Position numbers and translations under genes: made by a program
The notes under the pieces: model-generated
Told to the model about the DNA's origin: nothing
Database searches by the model: none
What the model saw: only the letters and a program-made list of their open reading frames with translations
NCBI GenBank assembly: GCA_029861675.1
Contig: JAOTYV010000153.1
Location: forward strand, 1-10,988
From: Alphaproteobacteria bacterium
Lineage (GTDB): Bacteria; Pseudomonadota; Alphaproteobacteria; UBA8366
Length of the DNA: 10,988 nt
Direction: 5' to 3'
Shown here: positions 1-6,121 of the stretch, piece by piece
How the letters are laid out: every line of letters begins with the position of its first letter
Position numbering within the stretch: the stretch's first letter is position 1

Positions 1-932
1 AATATCCGATGGTGGCCTCGGCGCATATGAGCGTGGTCACCGCCAAGGTCGCGGGCGTCGAGCGCGTCATCGCCGCCGCCCCGCCCCATGACGGCGGCCC
101 GCATCCGGCCATCGTGGCGGCGATGCATCTCGGCGGCGCGGACGAAATACTCGTGCTCGGCGGCGTTCAGGCAGTGGCGGCAATGGCGCTCGGCACGGAA
201 AGCATCGCCGCGGTCGATATGCTGGTCGGTCCCGGCAACATGTTCGTCGCCGAGGCGAAGCGGCAGCTCTACGGCCGTGTCGGCATCGACCTGTTCGCGG
301 GCCCGACGGAAACCCTGGTGATCGCCGACGACAGCGCGGATGGCGAACTCTGCGCGACCGACCTGTTGGGCCAGGCGGAACACGGCCCCACCTCGCCCGC
401 GGTCCTGCTGACCAATTCGGAGACGCTGGCGCGCGCGACCCTGGAGGAAATCGACCGGCTGCTGAAGATTCTCCCGACCGCCGAGATCGCCCGCGAAGCC
501 TGGGAGACCTATGGCGAGGTGATCGTCTGCGAGTCTTACGACGAGATGGTGCGGGAAGCCGACCGGCTGGCCTTCGAGCACGTTACCGTGCTGACCGAGG
601 ATCCGGATTACTTCCTCGACAATATGAGCAATTACGGCGCGCTGTTCCTGGGGCCGCGCACCAACGTGTCCTTCGGGGACAAGGTCATCGGCACCAACCA
701 TACGCTGCCGACGAAAACGGCGGCGCGCTATACCGGCGGGCTCTGGGTCGGCAAGTTCATGAAGACCTGCACCTACCAGAAAGTGTTGACCGACGAGGCG
801 AGCGCGCGCATCGGTGCGCATTGTTCAAGGCTCTGCATGCTGGAAGGCTTCGCGGGTCATGCGGAACAGGCGAATATCCGCGTGCGCCGCTATGGCGGCC
901 GCAATGTCCCTTACGCCACCGCTGTGGAGTGA
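1..932 (+). CDS. HisD-family NAD-dependent dehydrogenase (5' truncated), possibly sulfopropanediol-3-dehydrogenase type
   Basis: The frame is open from the window edge (first whole codon at base 3) to TGA at 930-932, giving about 309 residues of a family usually near 430, so roughly 120 N-terminal residues lie outside. Numbered from the Met at base 9, zinc and catalytic residues of histidinol dehydrogenase are all present: QAEH (Q122, H125), the EH pair (E190, H191), D224 in [11 protein letters not shown], and E279/H284 in EGFAGH. VGPGN and the GPTET stretch also match the family. The catalytic pair is preceded by AF rather than the GP of biosynthetic HisD, and the [20 protein letters not shown] region is of the type seen in catabolic HisD paralogs, including HpsN ((R)-sulfopropanediol 3-dehydrogenase). 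It oxidises an alcohol to an acid in two NAD-linked steps if it follows the family. The SDR gene starts 4 bases after its stop, so the two are almost certainly co-transcribed and translationally coupled, which favours a catabolic role over histidine synthesis. The exact substrate is not visible. Confidence 0.9.
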   Translation, partial: YPMVASAHMSVVTAKVAGVERVIAAAPPHDGGPHPAIVAAMHLGGADEILVLGGVQAVAAMALGTESIAAVDMLVGPGNMFVAEAKRQLYGRVGIDLFAGPTETLVIADDSADGELCATDLLGQAEHGPTSPAVLLTNSETLARATLEEIDRLLKILPTAEIAREAWETYGEVIVCESYDEMVREADRLAFEHVTVLTEDPDYFLDNMSNYGALFLGPRTNVSFGDKVIGTNHTLPTKTAARYTGGLWVGKFMKTCTYQKVLTDEASARIGAHCSRLCMLEGFAGHAEQANIRVRRYGGRNVPYATAVE

Positions 933-936
933 TCCG

Positions 937-1701
937 ATGGAATTGCCGAAGACGCCTTCCTTCCGGCTGGACGGCCGGCGCGCGCTGGTCACCGGCGCGG
1001 GCCGCGGCATCGGCCTCGCGCTTGCCGCCGCGCTGGGGGAAGCCGGCGCGGACGTCACCCTGCTCGCCCGCTCGGCGCCGGAGATCGACGCCGCGGCACA
1101 GGCCATCCGCGACAATGGCGGCTCGGCGGACACGATGGTGCTCGACATCACCGATATCGACGCCGCGCGGTCCGCCATCCTGGACGCGGGACCGTACGAC
1201 ATCCTGGTCAACAACGCGGGCACCAACCGGCCGAAAAACCTGAGCGAGATGACGCCCGAGGACTATGACGCGGTGATGACGCTCAACGTGCGGGCGGCCT
1301 ATTTCACGGCACAGGCCGCCGCCGACGGGCTGATTGCGGTGAAACGGCCGGGGGCGATCATCAACGTGTCGTCGCAGATGGGCCATGTCGGAGCGGTCAA
1401 CCGCACCGTCTATTGCGCCTCCAAACACGCGGTCGAGGGCATGACCAAGGCGATGGCGATCGAACTGGCGCCGCACGGCATTCGTGTGAACTCGATCGGT
1501 CCGACCTTCATCGAGACGCCGCTGGCCAAACCCTATCTGGAAAATCTGGAATTCAAGGCGGAGGTGCTGTCGAAGATCAAGCTCGGCCGGATCGGACAGG
1601 TCGAGGATCTGATGGGCGTCGTGGTGTTTCTGGCTTCCGACGCCGCCGCGCTGATCACCGGAACGGCGCTACTGGTCGACGGCGGCTGGACGGCGGAGTA
1701 A
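937..1701 (+). CDS. Short-chain dehydrogenase/reductase (SDR, classical type)
   Basis: This 254-residue cytoplasmic NAD(P)-dependent oxidoreductase has the usual length of classical SDRs. It shows the cofactor motif TGAGRGIG (19-26), NNAG (92-95), the active-site N117, Ser145/146 in NVSSQ, and the catalytic YxxxK as Tyr159/Lys163 in YCASK. The C-terminal end, LLVDGGW, is also typical. The start chosen is the ATG four bases after the stop of the upstream HisD-family gene. A longer in-frame start at 814 would lie inside that gene and adds no SDR homology. The tight spacing says both enzymes act in one pathway, probably successive or alternative oxidations of a hydroxylated substrate. In sulfopropanediol degradation a HisD-family enzyme works with further alcohol dehydrogenases, so this pairing would fit, but 3-oxoacyl-ACP reductase-like or sugar-alcohol dehydrogenase functions cannot be excluded. 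Confidence 0.92.
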   Translation: MELPKTPSFRLDGRRALVTGAGRGIGLALAAALGEAGADVTLLARSAPEIDAAAQAIRDNGGSADTMVLDITDIDAARSAILDAGPYDILVNNAGTNRPKNLSEMTPEDYDAVMTLNVRAAYFTAQAAADGLIAVKRPGAIINVSSQMGHVGAVNRTVYCASKHAVEGMTKAMAIELAPHGIRVNSIGPTFIETPLAKPYLENLEFKAEVLSKIKLGRIGQVEDLMGVVVFLASDAAALITGTALLVDGGWTAE

Positions 1702-1744
1702 GGACGCCCGCAGTTTACCGGTCGGGTGCGTGACGCCGGCTCGC

Positions 1745-1809
1745 ACTTCGACAGGCTCAGCACGAGGGATCTATTTGGCAATCACCTCATCCTGAGCGAC
1801 GTCGAAGGA
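1745..1809. repeat. REP-like imperfect inverted repeat pair
   Basis: The left arm (1745-1768) and right arm (1784-1809) are imperfect reverse complements. They share CTTCGAC, CTCAG and GAGG in order and are separated by about 15 bases. The CTCATCCTGAG...GTCGAAGGA type of palindrome is a widespread interspersed intergenic repeat in GC-rich proteobacterial genomes. It lies between convergent genes, the SDR and the downstream selenoprotein gene, where it can act as an mRNA stabiliser or weak terminator. Whether it is multicopy cannot be seen in this window. Confidence 0.6.
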
Positions 1810-1846
1810 TGGTTTCAAACTCGGTGACTCGCGTTTTCTGCAATCC

Positions 1847-1873
1847 GCCCGGACCGGCGAACCGGCGCCGGGC
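1847..1873 (-). terminator. GC-rich hairpin just after the first Sec peroxiredoxin-like gene
   Basis: On the - strand the outer arms GCCCGG and CCGGGC enclose CCGG-TTCG-CCGG, a stable hairpin with a UUCG tetraloop starting 8 bases after the stop of the gene ending at 1882. There is no clear U-tract after it (next bases GGATTGCAG), so it is a terminator candidate or a 3'-end stabiliser rather than a classic intrinsic terminator. The SDR gene converges on it from the other side. Confidence 0.4.
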
Positions 1874-1881
1874 ACGCCGCC

Positions 1882-2532
1882 TCAACTGGTAATTTCGATC
1901 ACGTCCTTCAACGTCTTTTCCGGTTCCGGCCGCTGGGTGTAGTCGGCGCTGACGTCGGACGCGCGAATGATGCCGTTGTCGTCGACGACCAGCCGCGCCG
2001 GCATTGGCAGGGACCAGCTCTTGTCGCCGTTGAACCTCGGCAGATCGACGCCGAGGTTGCGATAAACCTCCTTGAGGTCGTCGGGAAGGTCGTACTTCAA
2101 GCGCAACGAATTGGCATACTCGTTGCCCGGATCCGACAGCAGATGGAAGTTCAGGGCGTGCTTGTCCATCATCTCGACGCTGTATTCGGGCAGGTTCGGC
2201 GTCAGGGCGACGAGGCTGGCGCCGCGTTCTTCGAGTTTTTCCAGGACCTGCTGCAAAGCATACAGCTCTGCATTGCAGTATTGTCACCAGGTGCCGCGAA
2301 ACGCCGACAGAACCACCGGTCCCTGCGACAACAGGTCCGCCGAATGGACATCGACCCCGTAGGCATTCTTCAAGGTGAACCCGGACAGGGTTTCACCGAC
2401 TTTCGGGACCCAGCTCAATGCATCGGATTTCAGCAACGCGTCCTTGGCGTTGTTCATGACGGCGAGCGCTTCTTCCGGAATCGCACTGGCGGACGTCGTG
2501 CGGATGGCGTCCAGCTTTTCGGCCAAGCTCAT
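1882..2532 (-). CDS. Selenocysteine-containing AhpC/TSA peroxiredoxin-like protein, copy 1 (UQYC)
   Basis: This is one 217-codon frame with an internal TGA at 2284-2286 (codon 83), flanked on both sides by strong family similarity. Read as Sec it gives 216 residues and the active site F-R-G-T-W-U-Q-Y-C-N-A-E-L (Sec83, Cys86). Cysteine relatives of this thioredoxin-fold family have WCPYC here, so Sec replaces the peroxidatic cysteine and Cys86 is the probable resolving residue. Other family blocks are LVALTP (107-112), HLLSD (130-134) and the C-terminal PARLVVD...DYTQRPEP. There is no signal peptide, so it is cytoplasmic; the role is inferred as peroxide or disulfide reduction. The ATG is preceded by CAGGAGA at 2538-2544 (- strand), five bases away. 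The true stop is TGA at 1882-1884, where the paralog also ends. The protein is about 69% identical to the upstream copy, with no gaps (hand count). Gln follows Sec where the family and the sister copy have Pro. A pseudogene with a single nonsense mutation is the alternative, but the paralog shares the same TGA and hairpin. Confidence 0.88.
2251..2278 (-). promoter_or_regulatory. Bacterial SECIS hairpin of Sec gene copy 1
   Basis: Five bases after the UGA (2284-2286, - strand) lies a hairpin. CUGCAA pairs with UUGCAG (6 bp), then comes a U-U mismatch, then GCA pairs with UGC, closing an 8-nt loop GAGCUGUA. The loop begins 16 nt after the UGA and its first base is G. Known bacterial SECIS elements lie within the coding region just downstream of UGA, have an apical loop about 16-37 nt away and carry a G in the first two loop positions. 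An alternative pairing UGCA/UGUA with loop GAGC also puts G first. Codons used here (GCA, TAT, GCT, TTG) are AT-richer than the gene's norm, which suggests RNA structure constrains them. The element would recruit SelB with Sec-tRNA. Confidence 0.82.
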
Positions 2533-2602
2533 AAAAATCTCCTGACTTCTGACATAGTCCAGGAGATCGAATAGAACGAATTGATAAAGAATTAATAAAC
2601 GG

Positions 2603-2629
2603 CGGCCGGCGGCAACACGCCGCCGGCCG
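2603..2629 (-). terminator. Intrinsic terminator between the two Sec genes
   Basis: A perfect 11-bp stem, with arms CGGCCGGCGGC and GCCGCCGGCCG and loop AACAC, lies 13 bases past the stop of the upstream gene (which ends at 2643). On the - strand it is followed by CCGTTTATTAATTCTTTATC, which is T-rich but not a pure T run. It should terminate or attenuate transcripts of the upstream copy. The gene at 2532 may therefore have its own promoter in the AT-rich 60 bases that follow, or receive only read-through. Confidence 0.65.
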
Positions 2630-2642
2630 GAGCGTCCACATC

Positions 2643-3293
2643 CTATGCGGTCAGCGCGGCCACATCCTCGAGCGTCTTATTCGGCTCGGGCCGCCGCGTG
2701 TAGTCGGCGTCGATATCCGCAACCCGGATGATTCCAGCGCTGTCGACCACCAGCCGCGCCGGAATCGGCAGGGTCCAGCTGTCGTCGCCATTGAATTTCG
2801 GCAGATCGATGCCAAAGCCGGCGTAAACCTGCTTCAAATCCTCCGGCAACGGCCATCGCAGACCCAACCGCGCCGCATAGGCGTTATTCGGGTCCGACAG
2901 CAGGTGAAAATTCAGCGAATGCTTGTCGGTCATCTCGACGCTGTATTCGGGCAGATGCGGCGTGAGGGCGACCAGAGTCGCGCCATGGGCTTCGAGTTCT
3001 TCCAGTACTTCCTGCAAAGCATACAGCTCTGCATTGCAGTAGGGTCACCAGGTGCCGCGAAAAACCGACAGCACCAACGGCCCCTGCGCCAGCAGGTCGG
3101 CGGAGTGCACGTCCACCCCATGCGCGTTCTTCAGGGAAAATTCCGGCAGGGTGTCGCCGATTTTCGGTACCCCGTTCATGATGTCCGATGCCCGCAAATC
3201 CGCCGTGGCTTTCGCCATGATGGCGCGCTTGTCTTCGGGAATTCGGCTGGCGGATCCTTCGCGGATTGCGTCCAGTTTTTCGGCCAAGCTCAT
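2643..3293 (-). CDS. Selenocysteine-containing AhpC/TSA peroxiredoxin-like protein, copy 2 (UPYC)
   Basis: This 217-codon frame has one internal TGA at 3045-3047, again codon 83. Decoded as Sec it gives a 216-residue cytoplasmic protein with F-R-G-T-W-U-P-Y-C-N-A-E-L (Sec83, Cys86), the exact WCPYC motif of the cysteine family with the first Cys changed to Sec. The rest matches the AhpC/TSA peroxiredoxin-like family of about 215 residues: an N-terminal helix MSLAEKLDAI, VPKIGDTLPEFSL before the fold, LVALTPHLPEYS, HLLSDPNNAYA, and PIPARLVVDSAGIIR with DADYTRRPEP at the end. The ATG at 3293 is chosen over one 15 codons earlier because it follows GAGGAGA (3299-3305, - strand) at good spacing and aligns with the start of the sister gene. 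The stop is TAG. It is first in a tandem pair and divergent from the hydroxyacid dehydrogenase. Expected chemistry is reduction of peroxides or mixed disulfides via a selenenylsulfide with Cys86; the reductant is unknown. Confidence 0.9.
3012..3039 (-). promoter_or_regulatory. Bacterial SECIS hairpin of Sec gene copy 2
   Basis: All 28 bases are identical to the element in the sister gene, and it sits at the same offset from UGA (3045-3047): 6-bp stem CUGCAA/UUGCAG, U-U mismatch, 3-bp GCA/UGC, loop GAGCUGUA with G first, 16 nt from the UGA. Just past the hairpin, synonymous differences between the copies are frequent (for example GTC/GTA, GCC/GCG, CTC/CTG). Full identity here points to selection on RNA structure in addition to protein. 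Confidence 0.83.
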
Positions 3294-3470
3294 TCCGTTC
3301 TCCTCGGTGCAAATTGTGGTTCGGTGCGTCGACTGCAATCAATCGATAGATAACGCCGGTGTGGACGCTGGCAACACACGTTTCAGTTATCAACGCGCAG
3401 GTTACAAGGATGACCGCCGTGGTTTAGAGTTTTCATACACATCGCACCCACAAGGATGGGAAAAAAAACC
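3294..3470. promoter_or_regulatory. Divergent intergenic region, probable back-to-back promoters
   Basis: This 177-base gap separates the 5' ends of the Sec gene pair (- strand) and the hydroxyacid dehydrogenase (+ strand), so it must hold promoters for both. It is AT-richer than its flanks. It contains the Shine-Dalgarno GAGGAGA of the - strand gene (3299-3305) and AAGGA with an A-run (3452-3468) ahead of the + strand gene. I see no -35/-10 pair or operator good enough to name. Confidence 0.4.
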
Positions 3471-4430
3471 ATGACCCGTGTCGGCGTTCTCGACGATTAT
3501 CTCAACATCGCGGCCACATCCGCCGATTGGGATCGCCTGCCCGATAACCTCGTGGTCGACTTCCACCAGGACCACCTGACCGATCAAACGGCGCTGGTCG
3601 AGCGGCTGCTGCCCTACGACGTGCTGGTCATCATGCGCGAACGCACGGCGTTCCCCCGTGCGCTGGTCGAGCGTCTGCCGAAGCTGAAATTGCTGATCAC
3701 TTCCAGCGGGCGCAACAAGTCGATCGATCTGGCCGGCTGCGACGACAACGATGTGCTGGTCTGCCACACCGAACTCGGGCCGACGCCGACGGCGGAGCAC
3801 ACCTGGGCGCTGATCCTGGCGCTGGCCAAGAACATTCCCGAGGAAGACCGCACCACGCGCGAAGGACGATGGGGCATGAAACCCGGCATCGGCCTTTCCG
3901 GCAAGGTGCTGGGCGTGGTCGGGCTCGGCAAGCTGGGCAGCCGGGTGGCGCAGGTCGGCAAACTCTTCGACATGGAGGTGATCGCCTGGAGTCCCAACCT
4001 GACCGACGCCCGCGCGAAGGAGATCGGCGTGACGCGCGTCGACAAGGACGACTTGATGGCGCGGTCGGATTTCGTCTCGATCCATGTGGTGCTGAGCGAC
4101 CGCAGCCGCGGGCTGATCGGCGCGGACGACCTCGCGCGGATGAAGCCGACCGCCTATCTGATCAACACCGCGCGCGGCCCGATCGTCGATGAGGACGCGC
4201 TGGTCGCCGCCGTACAGAGTGGGGCCATCGCCGGTGCCGGCCTCGACGTGTTCGGCACCGAACCGCTGCCGCTGGACGATCCGCTGCGCACGCTGCCGAA
4301 CAGCATCATCACGCCGCACACCGGCGGCTTCATCCGCGATAATTACGAGCTATGGTACCAGGGCGCGGTCGAGGACATCGAGGCGTGGCTGAACGACGCG
4401 CCGATCCGGGTGTTGACGAGCAACGAGTAG
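3471..4430 (+). CDS. D-2-hydroxyacid dehydrogenase (NAD-binding, D-isomer-specific family)
   Basis: This 319-residue cytoplasmic oxidoreductase interconverts a 2-hydroxyacid and a 2-oxoacid with NAD(P). The catalytic domain is split around the Rossmann domain: residues 1-100 and about 290-319 form the substrate domain, and the middle binds cofactor with GLGKLG (151-156). The active-site triad of the family is visible as R235 in NTARGP, E264 in FGTEP and H283 in TPHTGG. After the second beta strand the sequence reads AWSPN, without the acidic residue that usually marks NAD preference, so cofactor use is uncertain. ATG 3471 is preferred because residue 2 onward matches the family N-terminus; an in-frame ATG at 3456 would add five residues (MGKKT) and overlaps the ribosome-binding AAGGA. 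It is transcribed away from the Sec genes. Substrate is not determinable; phosphoglycerate-, glyoxylate- or phenylpyruvate-type reductases are all possible. Confidence 0.93.
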   Translation: MTRVGVLDDYLNIAATSADWDRLPDNLVVDFHQDHLTDQTALVERLLPYDVLVIMRERTAFPRALVERLPKLKLLITSSGRNKSIDLAGCDDNDVLVCHTELGPTPTAEHTWALILALAKNIPEEDRTTREGRWGMKPGIGLSGKVLGVVGLGKLGSRVAQVGKLFDMEVIAWSPNLTDARAKEIGVTRVDKDDLMARSDFVSIHVVLSDRSRGLIGADDLARMKPTAYLINTARGPIVDEDALVAAVQSGAIAGAGLDVFGTEPLPLDDPLRTLPNSIITPHTGGFIRDNYELWYQGAVEDIEAWLNDAPIRVLTSNE

Positions 4431-4451
4431 CCCGGTCTCAGTCCGCAACCG

Positions 4452-4466
4452 CGGTAAAGCTTACCG
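4452..4466. terminator. Small palindrome between convergent genes
   Basis: CGGTAA-AGC-TTACCG forms a 6-bp hairpin in the 30-base gap between two convergent genes and overlaps the TAA stop of the - strand gene (4461-4463). Without a T-run on either side it is only a weak bidirectional terminator candidate. Confidence 0.25.
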
Positions 4467-6044
4467 GCATCTATACTTGCGCACACAAAGTTGCAGCGCT
4501 CTTTGAGCGGTCTTTGCAGACCGGACCGATGAAGCACGCGGGTCCACGCAGGCCGGGCCGGCGGGCGACTTTGCATTCGGCGAGTAGCGCCAGAAATCGC
4601 CCTGCGAACTCTTGGTCGGCGGATCTCCTTGGCACAGTGAATCCACCACGGCACCGGTCGACGCGGACGCATAACACCGGGAGTCCGCGGTATCCGCGGC
4701 GTGATACGAGAAATTTGTCCGCGAGGAGGTGAGACAGTCGTTATCCGTATCGCAGGCCTTCGCCCATGGGCATCGCGACGTTCCGGCCGGAAACCGCTTT
4801 ACCGCCTGATAGAGGTAATTTGCCAGGCTCAGATAACCGGACGTGCTCGCCGGTGGATTGTTCAGGAGGTCCAGCGAAAACAGCAACGCATTTTCCACGA
4901 TGTCGAAGACACGGGGATCTTGGTCGCTGAGAAAAGCAAATTGACCGATCTGATGCCTGCCGGATCGGGTGGCGGTTCCGGAGCCGTCGACCCGGTGCGC
5001 GAACGAACCGTTTCTCCTGTACAAATTTGACAGAAACGTATTCGCAAGCCGTCGGATGTCCGTTCGATAAAAAATTCCCAGTGAGTTTTCGTAGTATAGC
5101 CGGACAAATTCCATAGATAATGCAGCATGACTGATGTCATCGGCCTTAAGAGACCCAATAACATAGCCGGAAGGATAATAAGTCATCATCGGCCAATAAT
5201 TAAATATACTGTAATCGTTCGGCTTGTACTTAAGTTCATCCAAGAAAAAATACCCTAGGCGGTCGGCTCTTTTCTTGTACGACGGAGAGCGGGTCGCCAT
5301 ATACAATGAGAGCAACGCGCTTCCCATTGCCGTGTGAAAATTAGTCGGGACCGGTTTTCGCGGCTCAATGCCGACAACAAAATCGGCGTCATCTGGTATA
5401 ATATAGAACCCGGTTGGACGGCCGTTTATTGAATCTATACGCCAACTTTCATCGTGGTAACGGACCGTTTCTCTAGCCTTTACAATATAATTTCCCGCAA
5501 TAGAGATGAACATTCTACCGTCCGGCATCTTTATTTTGTGCAGACAGTCTTCATTCCGGACGAGGGTTGCAAAATACGCCAGGGGTTTAATCAGCAGTCC
5601 GCTTTCCAATACGAACGGATAGGCCTTTCCATCGCGCGCGTATTTCGGATTTGCATCGCTCCATACGGGAGCGCTCAGGCCGCGATAATTGGTATAGCCG
5701 GCGATGTCATCGCGGTGCGACAGAATTCGATCGCCATGCACAACGGCTTTTCGCAGATACTTTACGTCCTTTGTCGCTTCATACATTCTTAGGTAAGCAT
5801 TAATAATAGCAGGCTCGTTATTCGCCAATATTCCTTTTCTATTGTTGAATTTACTGTAACCACTGCCGTTATTAAGATTTCGATCCCATAGATCGAATAT
5901 ATCTTTTACGCGTATTTGCTGATTTGTGAGGGGGATCGAGGTACAGGCGATTGCCGGAGCGATGCCTGACAGGATAACAACGGCAAATATCCAAAATCCG
6001 AAAGCGAATATGCGGCCACCGCGCGATTTCAAATTATGGCCCAT
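4461..6044 (-). CDS. Exported protein of unknown function with helical core and Cys-rich tail
   Basis: This is a 527-residue protein I do not recognise with certainty. The N-terminus has positive residues, then a hydrophobic stretch (about 12-31) ending in APAIA before Cys34, so it is secreted; a lipoprotein is possible but AIAC is a poor lipobox. The body (about 45-420) is rich in helices with repeated aromatic and Asp/Asn motifs, such as ANNEPAIINAYLRMYEA, KYLRKAVVHGDRIL, DDISHAALSMEFVRLYYEN and GSFAHRVDG. This recalls alpha/alpha-toroid carbohydrate-active enzymes (glucuronyl epimerase or six-hairpin glycosidase type), which is inference only. The tail has eight cysteines (425, 431, 437, 457, 471, 499, 520, 526) including CDTDNDC, probably disulfide-bonded. 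The start is the ATG at 6044; the upstream open frame to 6704 is an antiparallel shadow of the sulfotransferase gene. It lies 77 bases after that gene. The 5' two thirds are clearly AT-richer than the neighbours (22 G/C in the 60 bases 5761-5820), suggesting horizontal acquisition. Confidence 0.75.
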   Translation of the reverse strand: MGHNLKSRGGRIFAFGFWIFAVVILSGIAPAIACTSIPLTNQQIRVKDIFDLWDRNLNNGSGYSKFNNRKGILANNEPAIINAYLRMYEATKDVKYLRKAVVHGDRILSHRDDIAGYTNYRGLSAPVWSDANPKYARDGKAYPFVLESGLLIKPLAYFATLVRNEDCLHKIKMPDGRMFISIAGNYIVKARETVRYHDESWRIDSINGRPTGFYIIPDDADFVVGIEPRKPVPTNFHTAMGSALLSLYMATRSPSYKKRADRLGYFFLDELKYKPNDYSIFNYWPMMTYYPSGYVIGSLKADDISHAALSMEFVRLYYENSLGIFYRTDIRRLANTFLSNLYRRNGSFAHRVDGSGTATRSGRHQIGQFAFLSDQDPRVFDIVENALLFSLDLLNNPPASTSGYLSLANYLYQAVKRFPAGTSRCPWAKACDTDNDCLTSSRTNFSYHAADTADSRCYASASTGAVVDSLCQGDPPTKSSQGDFWRYSPNAKSPAGPACVDPRASSVRSAKTAQRALQLCVRKYRCR

Positions 6045-6121
6045 GATTGGTCCAACCGCTCGGCGGCTCTCGACATCAAATCGGTCGACGTATGGACAGC
6101 AATGAATAGCGCGACGTCCTC

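Noticed and set aside
814..936. Upstream start for the SDR gene
   Set aside because: It would overlap the HisD-family coding sequence by 119 bases and gives no SDR-like sequence before MELPK.
1847..1884. Terminal UGA of Sec copy 1 followed by a strong hairpin, as a second Sec codon
   Set aside because: The paralog ends at the same residue with TAG, no family homology continues past the stop, and the loop (UUCG) lacks G in its first two positions.
2284..3047. UGA read as tryptophan (alternative genetic code)
   Set aside because: UGA ends several genes here (the HisD-like, permease, ATPase, M24 and copy 1 genes), Trp is encoded by TGG throughout, and the residue expected at the site is Cys.
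1882..3293. Two nonsense-mutated pseudogenes or sequencing errors in the AhpC/TSA genes
   Set aside because: Both paralogs carry TGA (never TAA or TAG) at the same catalytic codon, followed by the same hairpin, with no frameshift or second stop; independent decay would not do this.
3402..4319. 305-codon - strand open frame
   Set aside because: It is antisense to the hydroxyacid dehydrogenase, whose catalytic residues are all in place.
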